From Hyphomicrobiales bacterium (GTDB lineage: Bacteria; Pseudomonadota; Alphaproteobacteria; Rhizobiales; Rhizobiaceae): a stretch of 64,000 nucleotides of DNA. The translations under genes and the position numbers were made by a program. The notes beneath the pieces were generated by a model. That model did not search any database. It was given only the letters and a program-made list of their open reading frames with translations, and had not been told where the DNA came from. The number at the start of each line of letters is the position of its first letter. The stretch's first letter is position 1. Positions 17,953 to 27,026 of the stretch are shown here, piece after piece. The stretch covers positions 62,001 to 126,000 of the forward strand of contig UBMU01000013.1 of the NCBI GenBank assembly GCA_900466605.1, given 5' to 3'.

Positions 17953-18348
17953 TTGCAATCTAACGGGCCCACCATCTTGATCGTTGAAGAGATCCAAGCC
18001 ACCCGGTTGGCCGCATCAAGAGCCGCGAGCGAAGCTGGATTTAAAACCCTGGAGGCGTCTACCGCTGACGACGGTCTGAAAATACTGAACACGCGAAACG
18101 ACATCAGTCTGGTGTGCACAGCGGTGAACACCACCGGCAAGATCGACGGCCTTCAGCTTGCCGTTCAAGTGCACAAGGACTGGCCTGATGTTGCCATTGT
18201 GCTTACCTCAGCAGTTGCCAACCTGCGCCAATCATCGCTACCAAATCGCTGTCGTTTCCTTCGCAAGCCTTATCGCACAGAGGCGCTCATTGGGTGCTTC
18301 CAGTTGTTGACTGAAAACTGGGCGACCGAGCCTGCCGCCCAGGATTAG
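17953..18348 (+). CDS. Single-domain receiver-like protein lacking the phospho-acceptor Asp
   Basis: 131 residues starting at TTG 17953, behind an AGGGGGC ribosome binding site. A CheY-like receiver fold: TILIVEEIQ (acidic pocket now Glu-Glu), a helix, SLVCTAVNTTGKIDGLQLA, IVLTSA with the switch Thr, and FLRKPYR with the conserved Lys. Where relatives have LVFTDIQMPGSMDG, this protein has CTAVNTTGKIDG: the phosphorylated Asp is Ala57. It is therefore probably not phosphorylated and may act as a constitutive or competing pseudo-receiver. No output domain and no kinase nearby. The close fit elsewhere argues against decay beyond this site. Confidence 0.8.
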   Translation: MQSNGPTILIVEEIQATRLAASRAASEAGFKTLEASTADDGLKILNTRNDISLVCTAVNTTGKIDGLQLAVQVHKDWPDVAIVLTSAVANLRQSSLPNRCRFLRKPYRTEALIGCFQLLTENWATEPAAQD

Positions 18349-19097
18349 GCTCCTCCATCGATCCCAGTGTCGTTTAACAACGGGAAGTGACAATCCGCGC
18401 TGTGGAAGTAGCGTGCCGCTATGCGCCTTCACGCGATCTGGTACCTCTCCGCCAGTCGGGGAGGCCGTTTTTTGTCGGACGTGGAACGTCTGCATCTCGT
18501 GCTCATCGCTTTCGAAATCGGGATACCGGAAGTCAGCATTTGAGGCCTCAAGGCGTCCAGAAACTGATCTTTTGGTAATAGATCCCGCCCCATCCTGGTC
18601 GAGTGCCTGCTCTTCGCGCCGATCGGAGGGGCGTGAAAATTCAGCCCTGCTGACCTGGCAGTCACCGTCCGCGTCAATCCATGCTGCGAGATCAGCCTAC
18701 TGCTGGCCACCGTCTGTATCATACTGACTGCCATCTCACGCGGATCGCCCCCGTTGCATGCTCACCAGCATTGACACCCACTGCCATAGAAGTTTCTGCG
18801 CTCTATTAGTCAGCGCGCCTTCTTCGGAAGACACCGATGCGAACTAGGTGGATTTCCCGGATAACAGAGGATTGGACGAGACTAATTGACTTCCGGTGGC
18901 GCTCGAAGCGAGTTTCGCGTAGTGATCGGATGTGGTTTGGGACGTTTATATGATTGTTGTCACAGTCTGATCCATGCGACGAAGTGGATGTGGGAAGGCA
19001 TTATAGAACCGCATGGTTCTCCAAGTCATAATTGACATTAATCAGACCGTTCGGTTGCCGATTCGGCATCCTATATTTGGTGGATCGGGTGGTATGG
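18349..19097. other. Long region with no firmly supported gene
   Basis: About 750 bp between the receiver-like gene and the TetR gene. The best candidate is a 40-residue frame at 18421-18543 (MRLHAIWYLSASRGGRFLSD then VERLHLVLIAFEIGIPEVSI), which reads like protein but has only a distant GGAAG. Larger frames on both strands at 18413-18734 have poor composition. The TetR promoter should lie at the right end. Confidence 0.35.
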
Positions 19098-19757
19098 ATG
19101 GATGAAGTGGGCATACCCGAATTAAATGGAGAGCCGGCTCGAACGCGCGGGCGGCCAAAGGTTTCCAGCGATGATGACAAGAGAGCACTTGTTATTGAAG
19201 GAGCGCGAAGCATTTTTGTGGAATACGGTTATGCTGGCACGACAACAGCCCTCGTCGCGCAACGCTGCAACATGTCCAAGCAAACCCTCTACAAGCTTTT
19301 CAGCAGTAAGGAGGAGCTCTTTGCAGCGGTCGTCGTCGGACATAGGAAAATGATGCTGGATCTTCCTCGCCCGGAGGAAGAAGATCTGCCGCTCGTGGAT
19401 ACGCTTCGGGCAATCTTCATGATTGACATTGAAGAAGCCGAGGATGAGGAACGCGCTGCCTTCATTCACTTCGTCATGCGAGAATCTGGACAATTTCCGC
19501 AACTGCGCGACGTCCTCCACAGGGAGGGGATGATACGTGCAAGGCAAATGCTGGCGCAGTGGCTCGCCAGCCAAGAGGCACGCTCTAAGCTCAGGCTAAC
19601 CGATCATGAAAGCGGCGCTAGAATGCTAATGGATATGATTTTCGGTGGGATGGGCCCTCCGGAGGGGGGTGCCCAGGCTTGGTCAGATAGGGAGACCCGC
19701 AAGCTGCATCTCGAGCGGTGCATTGGAATTTTTGCGCGCGGCGTGAGCGCAACGTGA
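19098..19757 (+). CDS. TetR family transcriptional repressor
   Basis: About 219 residues from ATG 19098 (MDEVGIPELNGEPARTRGRP); the frame extends to 19032, but the earlier residues are outside the family. The N-terminal TetR helix-turn-helix is standard: ARSIFVEYGYAGTTTALVAQ then CNMSKQTLYKLFSSKEELF. The C-terminal ligand domain resembles the AefR-like group (ERAAFIHFVMRESGQFPQLR, MLMDMIFGGM). These often repress efflux pumps. No target is adjacent: downstream is an flgK remnant and upstream is empty, so it may regulate in trans or be an orphan. Confidence 0.88.
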   Translation: MDEVGIPELNGEPARTRGRPKVSSDDDKRALVIEGARSIFVEYGYAGTTTALVAQRCNMSKQTLYKLFSSKEELFAAVVVGHRKMMLDLPRPEEEDLPLVDTLRAIFMIDIEEAEDEERAAFIHFVMRESGQFPQLRDVLHREGMIRARQMLAQWLASQEARSKLRLTDHESGARMLMDMIFGGMGPPEGGAQAWSDRETRKLHLERCIGIFARGVSAT

Positions 19758-19907
19758 CTCGTCATTGAGCTCACTTGGAGGTCGGCAAGACAATTGCCTG
19801 ACGATTACAGCACCGCACAGTATCTAATCTCCTATTTCACTGGCTGGTGCGCGGAAGGCTTTGTATTACCGTCGGTGCAAAGCTGACCGATCGCTGCGAC
19901 GATCACA

Positions 19908-20341
19908 GTGAATTCCAGCGTCATTATCAGTGGCGGCGACCCGATGAACCTGCGAGATGGTTCCATCAGTGGGATTGCCAAGCCGAACCCCGACGACAAT
20001 GGTGGTTTCTCAGACAATCTGAACATGCTCTATTCATCTCTGGGTACAGCGCGAGCCTTCGCTTCGGACGCCTGGCTTTTTTCAAACCTCAGCATCACGT
20101 TCAACGCATCGGCCTCGATCGACTGGCTGGAGGAATATTGAAGTGGCGCAATTAATGCCGCCGAGAACACTTCGGCGACCCTGTCCCGCTCCAGCGAGGC
20201 TTACTCCAATGAAACCGCCGTCAATCTGGATGAGGATCTGATACTCCTTATCGATATATCGAGCAGTAGTATAAAGACGCGACAAAGCTCGTGACTACGA
20301 TGAACGAGATGTAACAGACCCTGCTTGCTCTCGGAACCTGA
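19908..20341 (+). pseudogene. flgK: Remnant of flagellar hook-associated protein FlgK (C-terminal end)
   Basis: The plus strand reads SGGDPMNLRDGSISGIAKPN..WLEEY, TGA at 20139-20141, then in frame NAAENTSATLSRSSEAYSNE, TAVNLDEDLILLIDI. After a two-base shift near 20260 it continues IEQ-stop-YKDATKLVTTMNEM-stop-QTLLAL, ending at TGA 20339-20341. This is the hallmark C-terminus of rhizobial FlgK, whose helices assemble the hook-filament junction. Three in-frame stops and one frameshift show it is dead. The N-terminal three quarters are absent and no other flagellar gene is in the window, so it is an isolated relic. Confidence 0.75.
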
Positions 20342-20871
<530 letters not shown>

Positions 20872-20929
20872 GTTGTCGCAGTCTTGGCGTGAAGCTGACC
20901 TTCCGTCGGCATAGCGCCTTCGAACCGAG

Positions 20930-21178
20930 GTGAGCGCTGTGCCGTGTCGGATCCCTTTCAGGCCAGAAGATGAGCCGTTGCAATCGGGAGATTTGTCAAT
21001 CTGCACGCGGGTCTTAAGCGATTTGCGAGACGACTTCGACATTGATCGCCAATCTGGCGACTTCGAACTTATCGCAGCGATGATCATTGACTACTTTCGT
21101 CAAGGTGTCCGGCAGGAAATCAGTTTGCGAGATATTGTGCGGGCAACATGGCATCGCTTCAATTCAAGAAGAACATAG
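20930..21178 (+). CDS. Small hypothetical protein
   Basis: 82 residues from GTG 20930, or 79 from the GTG at 20939. Acidic, with FELIAAMIIDYFRQGVRQEI suggesting a short helical domain and an Arg-rich C-terminus. It follows the previous small gene by 58 bp on the same strand and may be cotranscribed. No family recognised; probably real on composition. Confidence 0.55.
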   Translation: MSAVPCRIPFRPEDEPLQSGDLSICTRVLSDLRDDFDIDRQSGDFELIAAMIIDYFRQGVRQEISLRDIVRATWHRFNSRRT

Positions 21179-21372
21179 TCGGTGAACGCCGAAATAGCAT
21201 CGTTGCCGGCGCTCGATGAGGACCGGCAGCATCAAATGCCGATTTCGCGAGCCGAGATCTACGACACCGACCTTTATGCAATCTGATTCCTATGTCAGTT
21301 TGTTTTCGAGACAGCGTCCGTAAACCGCGGACGTTCCATGATAAATCGGACCCTGGCCTGCTCCCAACGCAC

Positions 21373-22449
21373 TCAACTTGAGGCTTCGCCAAGCGTGTCA
21401 GCCACATAAGCGCCTCGTGCTCCCATTGGTAAAGGCCGCCCGGTCGTTGTATCGACCTCTGTCTGATGCTCCAGTTCGGCGTTCAACGCCGCACCGAGAA
21501 TGAGGATGACGACCGACAGCCAAGTCCAAACGAGGAATCCAATGAGAGCGCCCAGTGTTCCATAGGTTGCGCTATAGTTGGCAAAATGGTTCAGATAGAA
21601 GGCAAACGCAAACGACATTGCAAACCATCCAACGGCAGTAAACCCTGCTCCCCACGTCACCCATCTCACGCGGGCTGGTTCGCGGCTTGGACCGAACCTG
21701 TAGATCGCTGTTGAAGCCGCGACCACAACCAGAAGAAGAATTGGCCAGCGCATCAATAGTACAATCTGCTCCTTGAAGGAGTCGATCCATGCAAATGCCA
21801 GCAATACGGGCATGATAGCGACTAGAAAGACCGTAACGAGCGCGCCCGCGATCGCACACAAAGTAAAGCATAATGCAATCAGATTGAGACGGATGAAACC
21901 ACGCTTCTCTTTCTCCTCGAAGGCAACATTCATGGCATCGAACACCGCGAGCGTACCATTGTGGGTGCTCCACAGCGCAATCACCAGGCTGACGAAGAAG
22001 GCGATGCTGAGGGTGCTGTTACGACGTTCGACAATTCCGTTTATCTGATCGGAGATAAGGTCGAACGCTCCAGGAGGGAGGACCCAGGAGAGTTCCCGAA
22101 GATGGTCTGAGATTGTCAGCGGATCGGCCACAATGCCATAAAGTGATACGATAGCGCCGAGTGCGGGAAAAATTGCGAGGAGCAGGTAGAACGACACGCC
22201 AGCCGCAATAAGACTTATGCGATGGCTGGATACCTTCCCAACGACACGCCAGAAAACGTCTCGCAGGCCCTTGGTTGGAATCGCTTCGGGCACATCTGCC
22301 CTACGGCCCCTCTCGTCGCCTCCGTTTGTGGCGGTCAAGGAACCCACTGACCGTTTCTCCAAGATCGCCGTCAACACCAGAGCACCGGCAACAGCCGCGA
22401 GCGCTGCACTGAGCGACGGTCCTGGCTTACTTAGATAACTCACCTTCAT
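21373..22449 (-). CDS. YihY/BrkB family inner-membrane protein
   Basis: About 358 residues from ATG 22449, chosen because GAGGAGG lies eight bases upstream; the frame continues to 22608 with atypical sequence. An N-terminal anchor (SLSAALAAVAGALVLTAIL) and linker precede the six-helix YihY/virulence-factor BrkB domain (about 85-335): AAGVSFYLLLAIFPALGAIV, LWSTHNGTLAVFDAMNVAFE and the late YGTLGALIGFLVWTWLS. The role of this widespread family is not established (once proposed as a ribonuclease, later considered a transporter). Divergent from kup with about 150 bp between them. Confidence 0.88.
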   Translation of the reverse strand: MKVSYLSKPGPSLSAALAAVAGALVLTAILEKRSVGSLTATNGGDERGRRADVPEAIPTKGLRDVFWRVVGKVSSHRISLIAAGVSFYLLLAIFPALGAIVSLYGIVADPLTISDHLRELSWVLPPGAFDLISDQINGIVERRNSTLSIAFFVSLVIALWSTHNGTLAVFDAMNVAFEEKEKRGFIRLNLIALCFTLCAIAGALVTVFLVAIMPVLLAFAWIDSFKEQIVLLMRWPILLLVVVAASTAIYRFGPSREPARVRWVTWGAGFTAVGWFAMSFAFAFYLNHFANYSATYGTLGALIGFLVWTWLSVVILILGAALNAELEHQTEVDTTTGRPLPMGARGAYVADTLGEASS

Positions 22450-22602
22450 CCTTCGTCCTCCTCGGCTCATCATCGATAACGTTTCGACAAGAGAAAGGAT
22501 GCGAGAAGCAAGCGACGAAAGCACCTTGCCAGCATTGCGCTTCATTCGGTGAATGGCTGAGCGTTTTTTGATGGTCAGGGAAACTTCAACCCCAGCCCGG
22601 CG

Positions 22603-24570
22603 TTGCAAAGCGAATGCCGCAATGCGAACCTCTCATCACGCTGCTGCTCGTCAAACAAGGTTTCGAAATTGACCTACTCCCAAACGCGACCTGACGATCC
22701 CGAACTGGAGCACGAATACAGGACCGGGCTCCCCGCGCTAGTCCTTGCAGCGCTCGGAGTGGTCTACGGAGATATAGGGACTAGCCCGCTCTATGCGTTC
22801 CGCGAGGCCCTCCATGCAACAGGCGGGTCTGGAGCAGACCGCGAGAACGTGCTCGGCGTCCTGTCGTTGATCGTGTGGGCCCTCACGGTTGTCGTCACCT
22901 TGAAGTACGTGTGCTTTGTTTTAAAGGCCGATAACCGAGGCGAAGGGGGCACTCTGTCTCTCATGACACTTGCGCGTCAAAGCCTTAAAGGCCGCCCAAA
23001 GTGGGTGTTGGTCCTGGGTGTGGCAGGCGCTTCTCTCTTTCTCGGCGACGCAATTATTACCCCTGCCATCTCTGTCCTATCCGCAGTCGAGGGCATCCAG
23101 GTGGTCGCCCCGGCGCTTTCCGACTGGGTCGTCCCTGTAACACTTTCAATCATCGCGGTTTTATTTTTCGTCCAGCGGTTCGGTACGGGCGGCGTGGCGT
23201 CTGTGTTCGGCCCGATCACCGCTCTATGGTTCGTGGTGCTAGCCATCAGTGGAGCAATCCATATCTTCGACGATCCGTCGGTACTTGGGGCAATAAATCC
23301 GCTGCACGCTCTTCGCTACATTGCAAACAACCTCGGATCAGCCATCGCTGTCTTGGGCGCAGTATTTCTCGCGGTCACAGGTGCGGAAGCTCTTTACGTC
23401 GATCTTGGCCATTTTGGACGACGCCCCATTGTCGTCGCCTGGTTTGCGCTCGTTTTCCCAAGCTTGCTCCTCAACTACTTCGGCCAGGGAGCCTTTGTCC
23501 TGGCACACCCTGGGATGACCACGCATCCCTTCTTCGAGATGCATCCGGAGTGGGCAAGGCTGCCAATTGTCTGCCTTGCGACAGCGGCGACGGTCATTGC
23601 CAGCCAGGCGGTAATCTCGGGGGCGTATTCGCTTGTTCGCCAAGCTATGCACCTAAACCTCCTGCCGCGCCTCGAAATCCTTCACACTTCCGAGACGCAC
23701 TCTGGGCAGATCTTCATGCCACAGGTGAACAGTTTCCTGTTCATCTTCGTAGCGGCACTCGTAATAACGTTCCAAAGCTCCAGCGGACTGTCGGCAGCCT
23801 ATGGAATAGCAGTGACCGGAGAGATGCTGATCACATCCATCCTGCTCTTCGTTGTCATGCGCCGGGTTTGGAATTGGACGCTTGCCGGCACTCTTGTCGT
23901 GATAGTTCCTCTGACCCTGATCGATACCGGGTTCCTGGCAGCAAATGTTGCAAAGTTCGCCGAAGGCGGCTGGGTTCCGGTAGCCGTCGCGTGCACCATG
24001 GGGCTGATTATGCAGACGTGGACTGCCGGTCGAAGGCTCCTTGCAAACAGGACCAGAGCCGATGAAATCTCGCTGACGACGATCATCGACAGTCTGGACA
24101 GAAAGAAACCGCCCACGGTATCCGGTACCGCAATTTTCCTCACGAGTGACATCGAAGGTGCGCCAACCGCGCTTCTGCACAGTTTGAAGCACTATAAGGT
24201 ACTCCATGAGCAGAACGTCATTTTGAGCGTTGTGACAGCAACTACGCCTTTCGTCCCAGACGATGAGCGGATCACTTTGGAAAGCTTCAATCCGCTTTTC
24301 AGTCGCATCGTGATAACGTTCGGCTACATGGAAACACCAAATATCCCGCGAGCGCTCAACCTCGCGCGAAAGCTCGGACTGACGTTCGACATAATGTCGA
24401 CCTCGTTTTTTCTTTCCCGGCGAACAATCCTTCCCTCCAAAAAAGGCGGGATGCCTTTTTGGCAAGACCGCCTGTTCATCGCGCTTTCGAGAAATGCAGG
24501 CAATGCGACCGATTATTTCGGGCTTCCTACCGGGCGAGTTGTGGAACTCGGGCTGCAGACCGTCATTTAG
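22603..24570 (+). CDS. kup: Kup low-affinity K+/H+ symporter
   Basis: 655 residues. KUP/HAK/KT family potassium uptake protein of the inner membrane. The signature LGVVYGDIGTSPLYAFREAL is at about 50-70, followed by some twelve hydrophobic segments and a cytoplasmic C-terminal domain. The first ~25 residues (from TTG 22603) are not typical, so translation may start nearer codon 20-25. Long open frames exist antisense to this gene and in another plus frame; the Kup similarity over the full length settles which is real. Likely used at low pH or low osmotic K+. Confidence 0.95.
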   Translation: MQSECRNANLSSRCCSSNKVSKLTYSQTRPDDPELEHEYRTGLPALVLAALGVVYGDIGTSPLYAFREALHATGGSGADRENVLGVLSLIVWALTVVVTLKYVCFVLKADNRGEGGTLSLMTLARQSLKGRPKWVLVLGVAGASLFLGDAIITPAISVLSAVEGIQVVAPALSDWVVPVTLSIIAVLFFVQRFGTGGVASVFGPITALWFVVLAISGAIHIFDDPSVLGAINPLHALRYIANNLGSAIAVLGAVFLAVTGAEALYVDLGHFGRRPIVVAWFALVFPSLLLNYFGQGAFVLAHPGMTTHPFFEMHPEWARLPIVCLATAATVIASQAVISGAYSLVRQAMHLNLLPRLEILHTSETHSGQIFMPQVNSFLFIFVAALVITFQSSSGLSAAYGIAVTGEMLITSILLFVVMRRVWNWTLAGTLVVIVPLTLIDTGFLAANVAKFAEGGWVPVAVACTMGLIMQTWTAGRRLLANRTRADEISLTTIIDSLDRKKPPTVSGTAIFLTSDIEGAPTALLHSLKHYKVLHEQNVILSVVTATTPFVPDDERITLESFNPLFSRIVITFGYMETPNIPRALNLARKLGLTFDIMSTSFFLSRRTILPSKKGGMPFWQDRLFIALSRNAGNATDYFGLPTGRVVELGLQTVI

Positions 24571-24694
24571 CAGGTCGTCTATTGCGCCGGCGGCCGGGAC
24601 CCGCCCAATGGTCAAGTCCAAAGCAGGTGCCACAGTTCTTGTAAGGTGTAAAAACCGCACCCCTACACTTGCGCTGCCATGGGCGAGCCGGTCT

Positions 24695-25777
24695 CTAGTA
24701 TCTGATTGCGCTCTTTCCGAGCATCGGCCACAGCCTAGTCTGAAGGCCGTTGATCTTGGTGCCGCCGTAGCCAAGCATCGGTGTCCCTGTTTGTAGAACA
24801 TGCGCAGGGAAGTTGAGCGTCGGTTGCGACACGTTATCCAACCGCGCTCGCTGTTCATCATCCAACCGAAGCTCCAAGGCGGCTAGGTTGTCGATGAACT
24901 GATCCTTTCGTCGAGCCCCAATAAGGATTGAACTGACGGCCGGCCGTGAGCCAAGCCAGGCCAAGGCAACTGCGGCGGGGCTTGCCCCAATCTCAAGCGC
25001 TACCTCTTGCAAGATGTCGATGACATTAAAGTCGGTTTCGCTGGGCCCACCCGTGATGGTCATGCGGGCCGCATCCATTGGCAGTGAACCGTTTCGGTTG
25101 TATTTCCCAGAGAGGAAGCCGTTCTTCAACGGGCTCCAGGGCATGATCGCCATGTCCATGGACTGAGCCATAGGCACGTGTTCGCCCTCAATCGTCCGCT
25201 CAAGCAAGGAGTATTCGAGCTGCAGTGCAATGACTGGCGTAAATCCACGGAACTGCGAAAGCATCGAGGCCTCAGCTGTCTTCCACGCAGGAAGGTCTGA
25301 GAGACCGACATAGCGGACTTTCCCGGACTTGACGAGGTCGTCCAGCGTACGCAACGTCTCTTCGACAGGGGCGAACCTGTCCCAGTTGTGGAGCCAGTAG
25401 ATATCGACATAGTCGGTCTGCAGGCGGCGAAGGGACGCCTCGAGTTGATTGATCATCGATTTGCGCCCGGCGCCGCCGCCGTTGGGGTCGCCAGGATGAA
25501 GGCTCGCAAAAAACTTGGTGCCGATGACGACCCGATCGCGTTTGGACGGTTGCCCGGTGAAGTAGTCGCCGATGATTTTCTCCGAATGTCCATTCGTGTA
25601 AATGTTTGCGGTGTCGATCGAGTTTCCGCCCCGGTCGAGGTAGTCGGCCAGCATGCTAGTTGACTCCTGCACGCTCATGCCCCATCCCCAATCCTCGCCA
25701 AATGTCATTGTACCAAGTGTGAGGGGGCTTACCCGAAGTGCCGAGCGGCCGAGTGTCACGAAGGAAGTCAGGGTCAT
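24695..25777 (-). CDS. Aldo/keto reductase
   Basis: 360 residues, (alpha/beta)8 barrel NADPH-dependent oxidoreductase. Catalytic tetrad visible: Asp in NSIDTANIY, Tyr in ANIYTNG, Lys in VIGTKFF, His in YWLHNWD. NADPH-binding region near the C-terminus: SSILIGARRKDQFIDNL. The shape (KIIGDYFTG, MPWSPLKNGFLSGKYNR) is of the YajO/Tas-like group, substrate unknown. Divergent from the AraC gene at 25928, which is likely its regulator; the SDR/AraC pair at 4.8-6.6 kb has the same design. Confidence 0.93.
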   Translation of the reverse strand: MTLTSFVTLGRSALRVSPLTLGTMTFGEDWGWGMSVQESTSMLADYLDRGGNSIDTANIYTNGHSEKIIGDYFTGQPSKRDRVVIGTKFFASLHPGDPNGGGAGRKSMINQLEASLRRLQTDYVDIYWLHNWDRFAPVEETLRTLDDLVKSGKVRYVGLSDLPAWKTAEASMLSQFRGFTPVIALQLEYSLLERTIEGEHVPMAQSMDMAIMPWSPLKNGFLSGKYNRNGSLPMDAARMTITGGPSETDFNVIDILQEVALEIGASPAAVALAWLGSRPAVSSILIGARRKDQFIDNLAALELRLDDEQRARLDNVSQPTLNFPAHVLQTGTPMLGYGGTKINGLQTRLWPMLGKSAIRY

Positions 25778-25792
25778 TGCGTTGTCCGTTTC

Positions 25793-25818
25793 CTAGATTT
25801 CAGATATCGAAGATCTAG
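25793..25818. promoter_or_regulatory. Inverted repeat upstream of the aldo/keto reductase
   Basis: CTAGAT (25793-25798) and ATCTAG (25813-25818) flank AT-rich DNA in the 150-bp divergent region, 16 bp upstream of the reductase start. A plausible operator for the AraC protein or part of the promoter; no experimental or family consensus is matched. Confidence 0.3.
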
Positions 25819-25927
25819 TGATCGGAGCCCTCAACAGGGTAGACCATTGCTACCAGGATATTGCACATTCGTGCCAAACTGATCTCGATCCAATTTCGAC
25901 TTTCCGGAAATCAGCTCGGCGTCCCCC

Positions 25928-26821
25928 ATGGAAAAGCTTTCAGAACTAGCAGAACTCGTCGGCAGACACGCTGGGCCGGACTATATCACCGACATTTTGA
26001 GCGATATCCGGCTCCTTCGCAGGACTTCGACCAGCGAGCCCCTCGGCGGCTTGGCCGTTCCGACATTTGCGGTAGTGGTTCAGGGCGGCAAGCGCACGAC
26101 AGTAGGCGACCGGATCTTCGACTATCGGGCCGGCGAGTGTTTAGTCGTCACACTCGATGTCCCTGTCAGCGCGCAGATCACGAAAGCGAGTGCCAATGAA
26201 CCATTCCTTGGTCTCGAGCTGGCGCTGAACCCTCATGTCCTAGCATCCCTAGCCCTTGAGACGGGCCTTTCTTCCACGACACCGGAGATTGGGCCAAGCA
26301 CTGCCGTGGTTCCGTTGTCTGACCAGCTACTCGATCCCCTCGTGCGACTGCTTCGACTGCTCTCTAGCCCATCTGACGCGGTAGCTCTGCGACCAGCTAT
26401 CGAGCGAGAGATCATGTGGCGCTTGCTGACCGGCGCTCACGCCGCCTCTGTACGACGGATCGGCGTGACGGGAGGTCCAGTTTCAAGAGTTGTCAAAGCG
26501 ATTGAGTGGTTGAAACAGAATTTTGCTGAGCCGGTTCAGGTTGAGGAATTGGCCAATCGCGCCGGGATGAGTTTAACCTCGTTCCATCGACACTTTCGAC
26601 GCGCGACATCGATGACACCCATCCAGTATCAGAAGCGAGTTCGCCTAATCCATGCACGGACAAAGCTGCTTTCAGAACAGCGCAGCGTTGCGTCGATCGG
26701 GTTCGAAATGGGTTATGGAAGTATTTCTCAGTTCAATCGCGAATATCGACGCGAGTTCGGCTCGTCACCTGGGGTAGACGTGGACACGTATCGGATGTCC
26801 CCTCAAGGATCCGTGACGTAA
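25928..26821 (+). CDS. AraC family regulator with AraC_N sensor domain
   Basis: 297 residues. The N-terminal AraC_N-type domain (about 20-170: FAVVVQGGKRTTVGDRIFDY, CLVVTLDVPVSAQITKAS) is found in regulators next to oxidoreductases. The C-terminal domain (about 190-295) has both helix-turn-helix units: ANRAGMSLTSFHRHFRRATS and IGFEMGYGSISQFNREYRRE. Divergent from the aldo/keto reductase and likely its activator. Close relative of the truncated AraC protein at the left edge. Confidence 0.92.
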   Translation: MEKLSELAELVGRHAGPDYITDILSDIRLLRRTSTSEPLGGLAVPTFAVVVQGGKRTTVGDRIFDYRAGECLVVTLDVPVSAQITKASANEPFLGLELALNPHVLASLALETGLSSTTPEIGPSTAVVPLSDQLLDPLVRLLRLLSSPSDAVALRPAIEREIMWRLLTGAHAASVRRIGVTGGPVSRVVKAIEWLKQNFAEPVQVEELANRAGMSLTSFHRHFRRATSMTPIQYQKRVRLIHARTKLLSEQRSVASIGFEMGYGSISQFNREYRREFGSSPGVDVDTYRMSPQGSVT

Positions 26822-26984
26822 AACAGGTGCGGGTGACAAGCCCCGCTGTCCGTGCACTCATGCCTGGTCGGATGGATCTAGGTCCATGACGGCTAGGACA
26901 AACACTCTCATAGTCGCAGCGGCTGCCTTCGTTCACTCATACGCTGCAGACCAGCGAGCATATCAAACTAGCGCCTGCATGGAA

Positions 26985-27009
26985 AACCGCAGGCTCGAAG
27001 CCTGCGGTT
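26985..27009 (-). terminator. Rho-independent terminator of the prc-like gene
   Basis: Perfect 11-bp stem (AACCGCAGGCT, 26985-26995, with 26999-27009) and a 3-nt loop. Read on the minus strand it is followed by TTTT, 18 bp after the protease stop codon: a standard intrinsic terminator. Confidence 0.85.
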
Positions 27010-27026
27010 ATGAGCGTTCAGGGATG

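Noticed and set aside
18413..18734. About 100-codon frames on both strands
   Set aside because: Overlapping, Ser/Arg-rich and without a good ribosome binding site or family likeness.
23001..24861. Long frames (354 codons on plus, 402 codons on minus) across kup
   Set aside because: Kup similarity runs the whole length in its own frame; the others have shadow-like composition.
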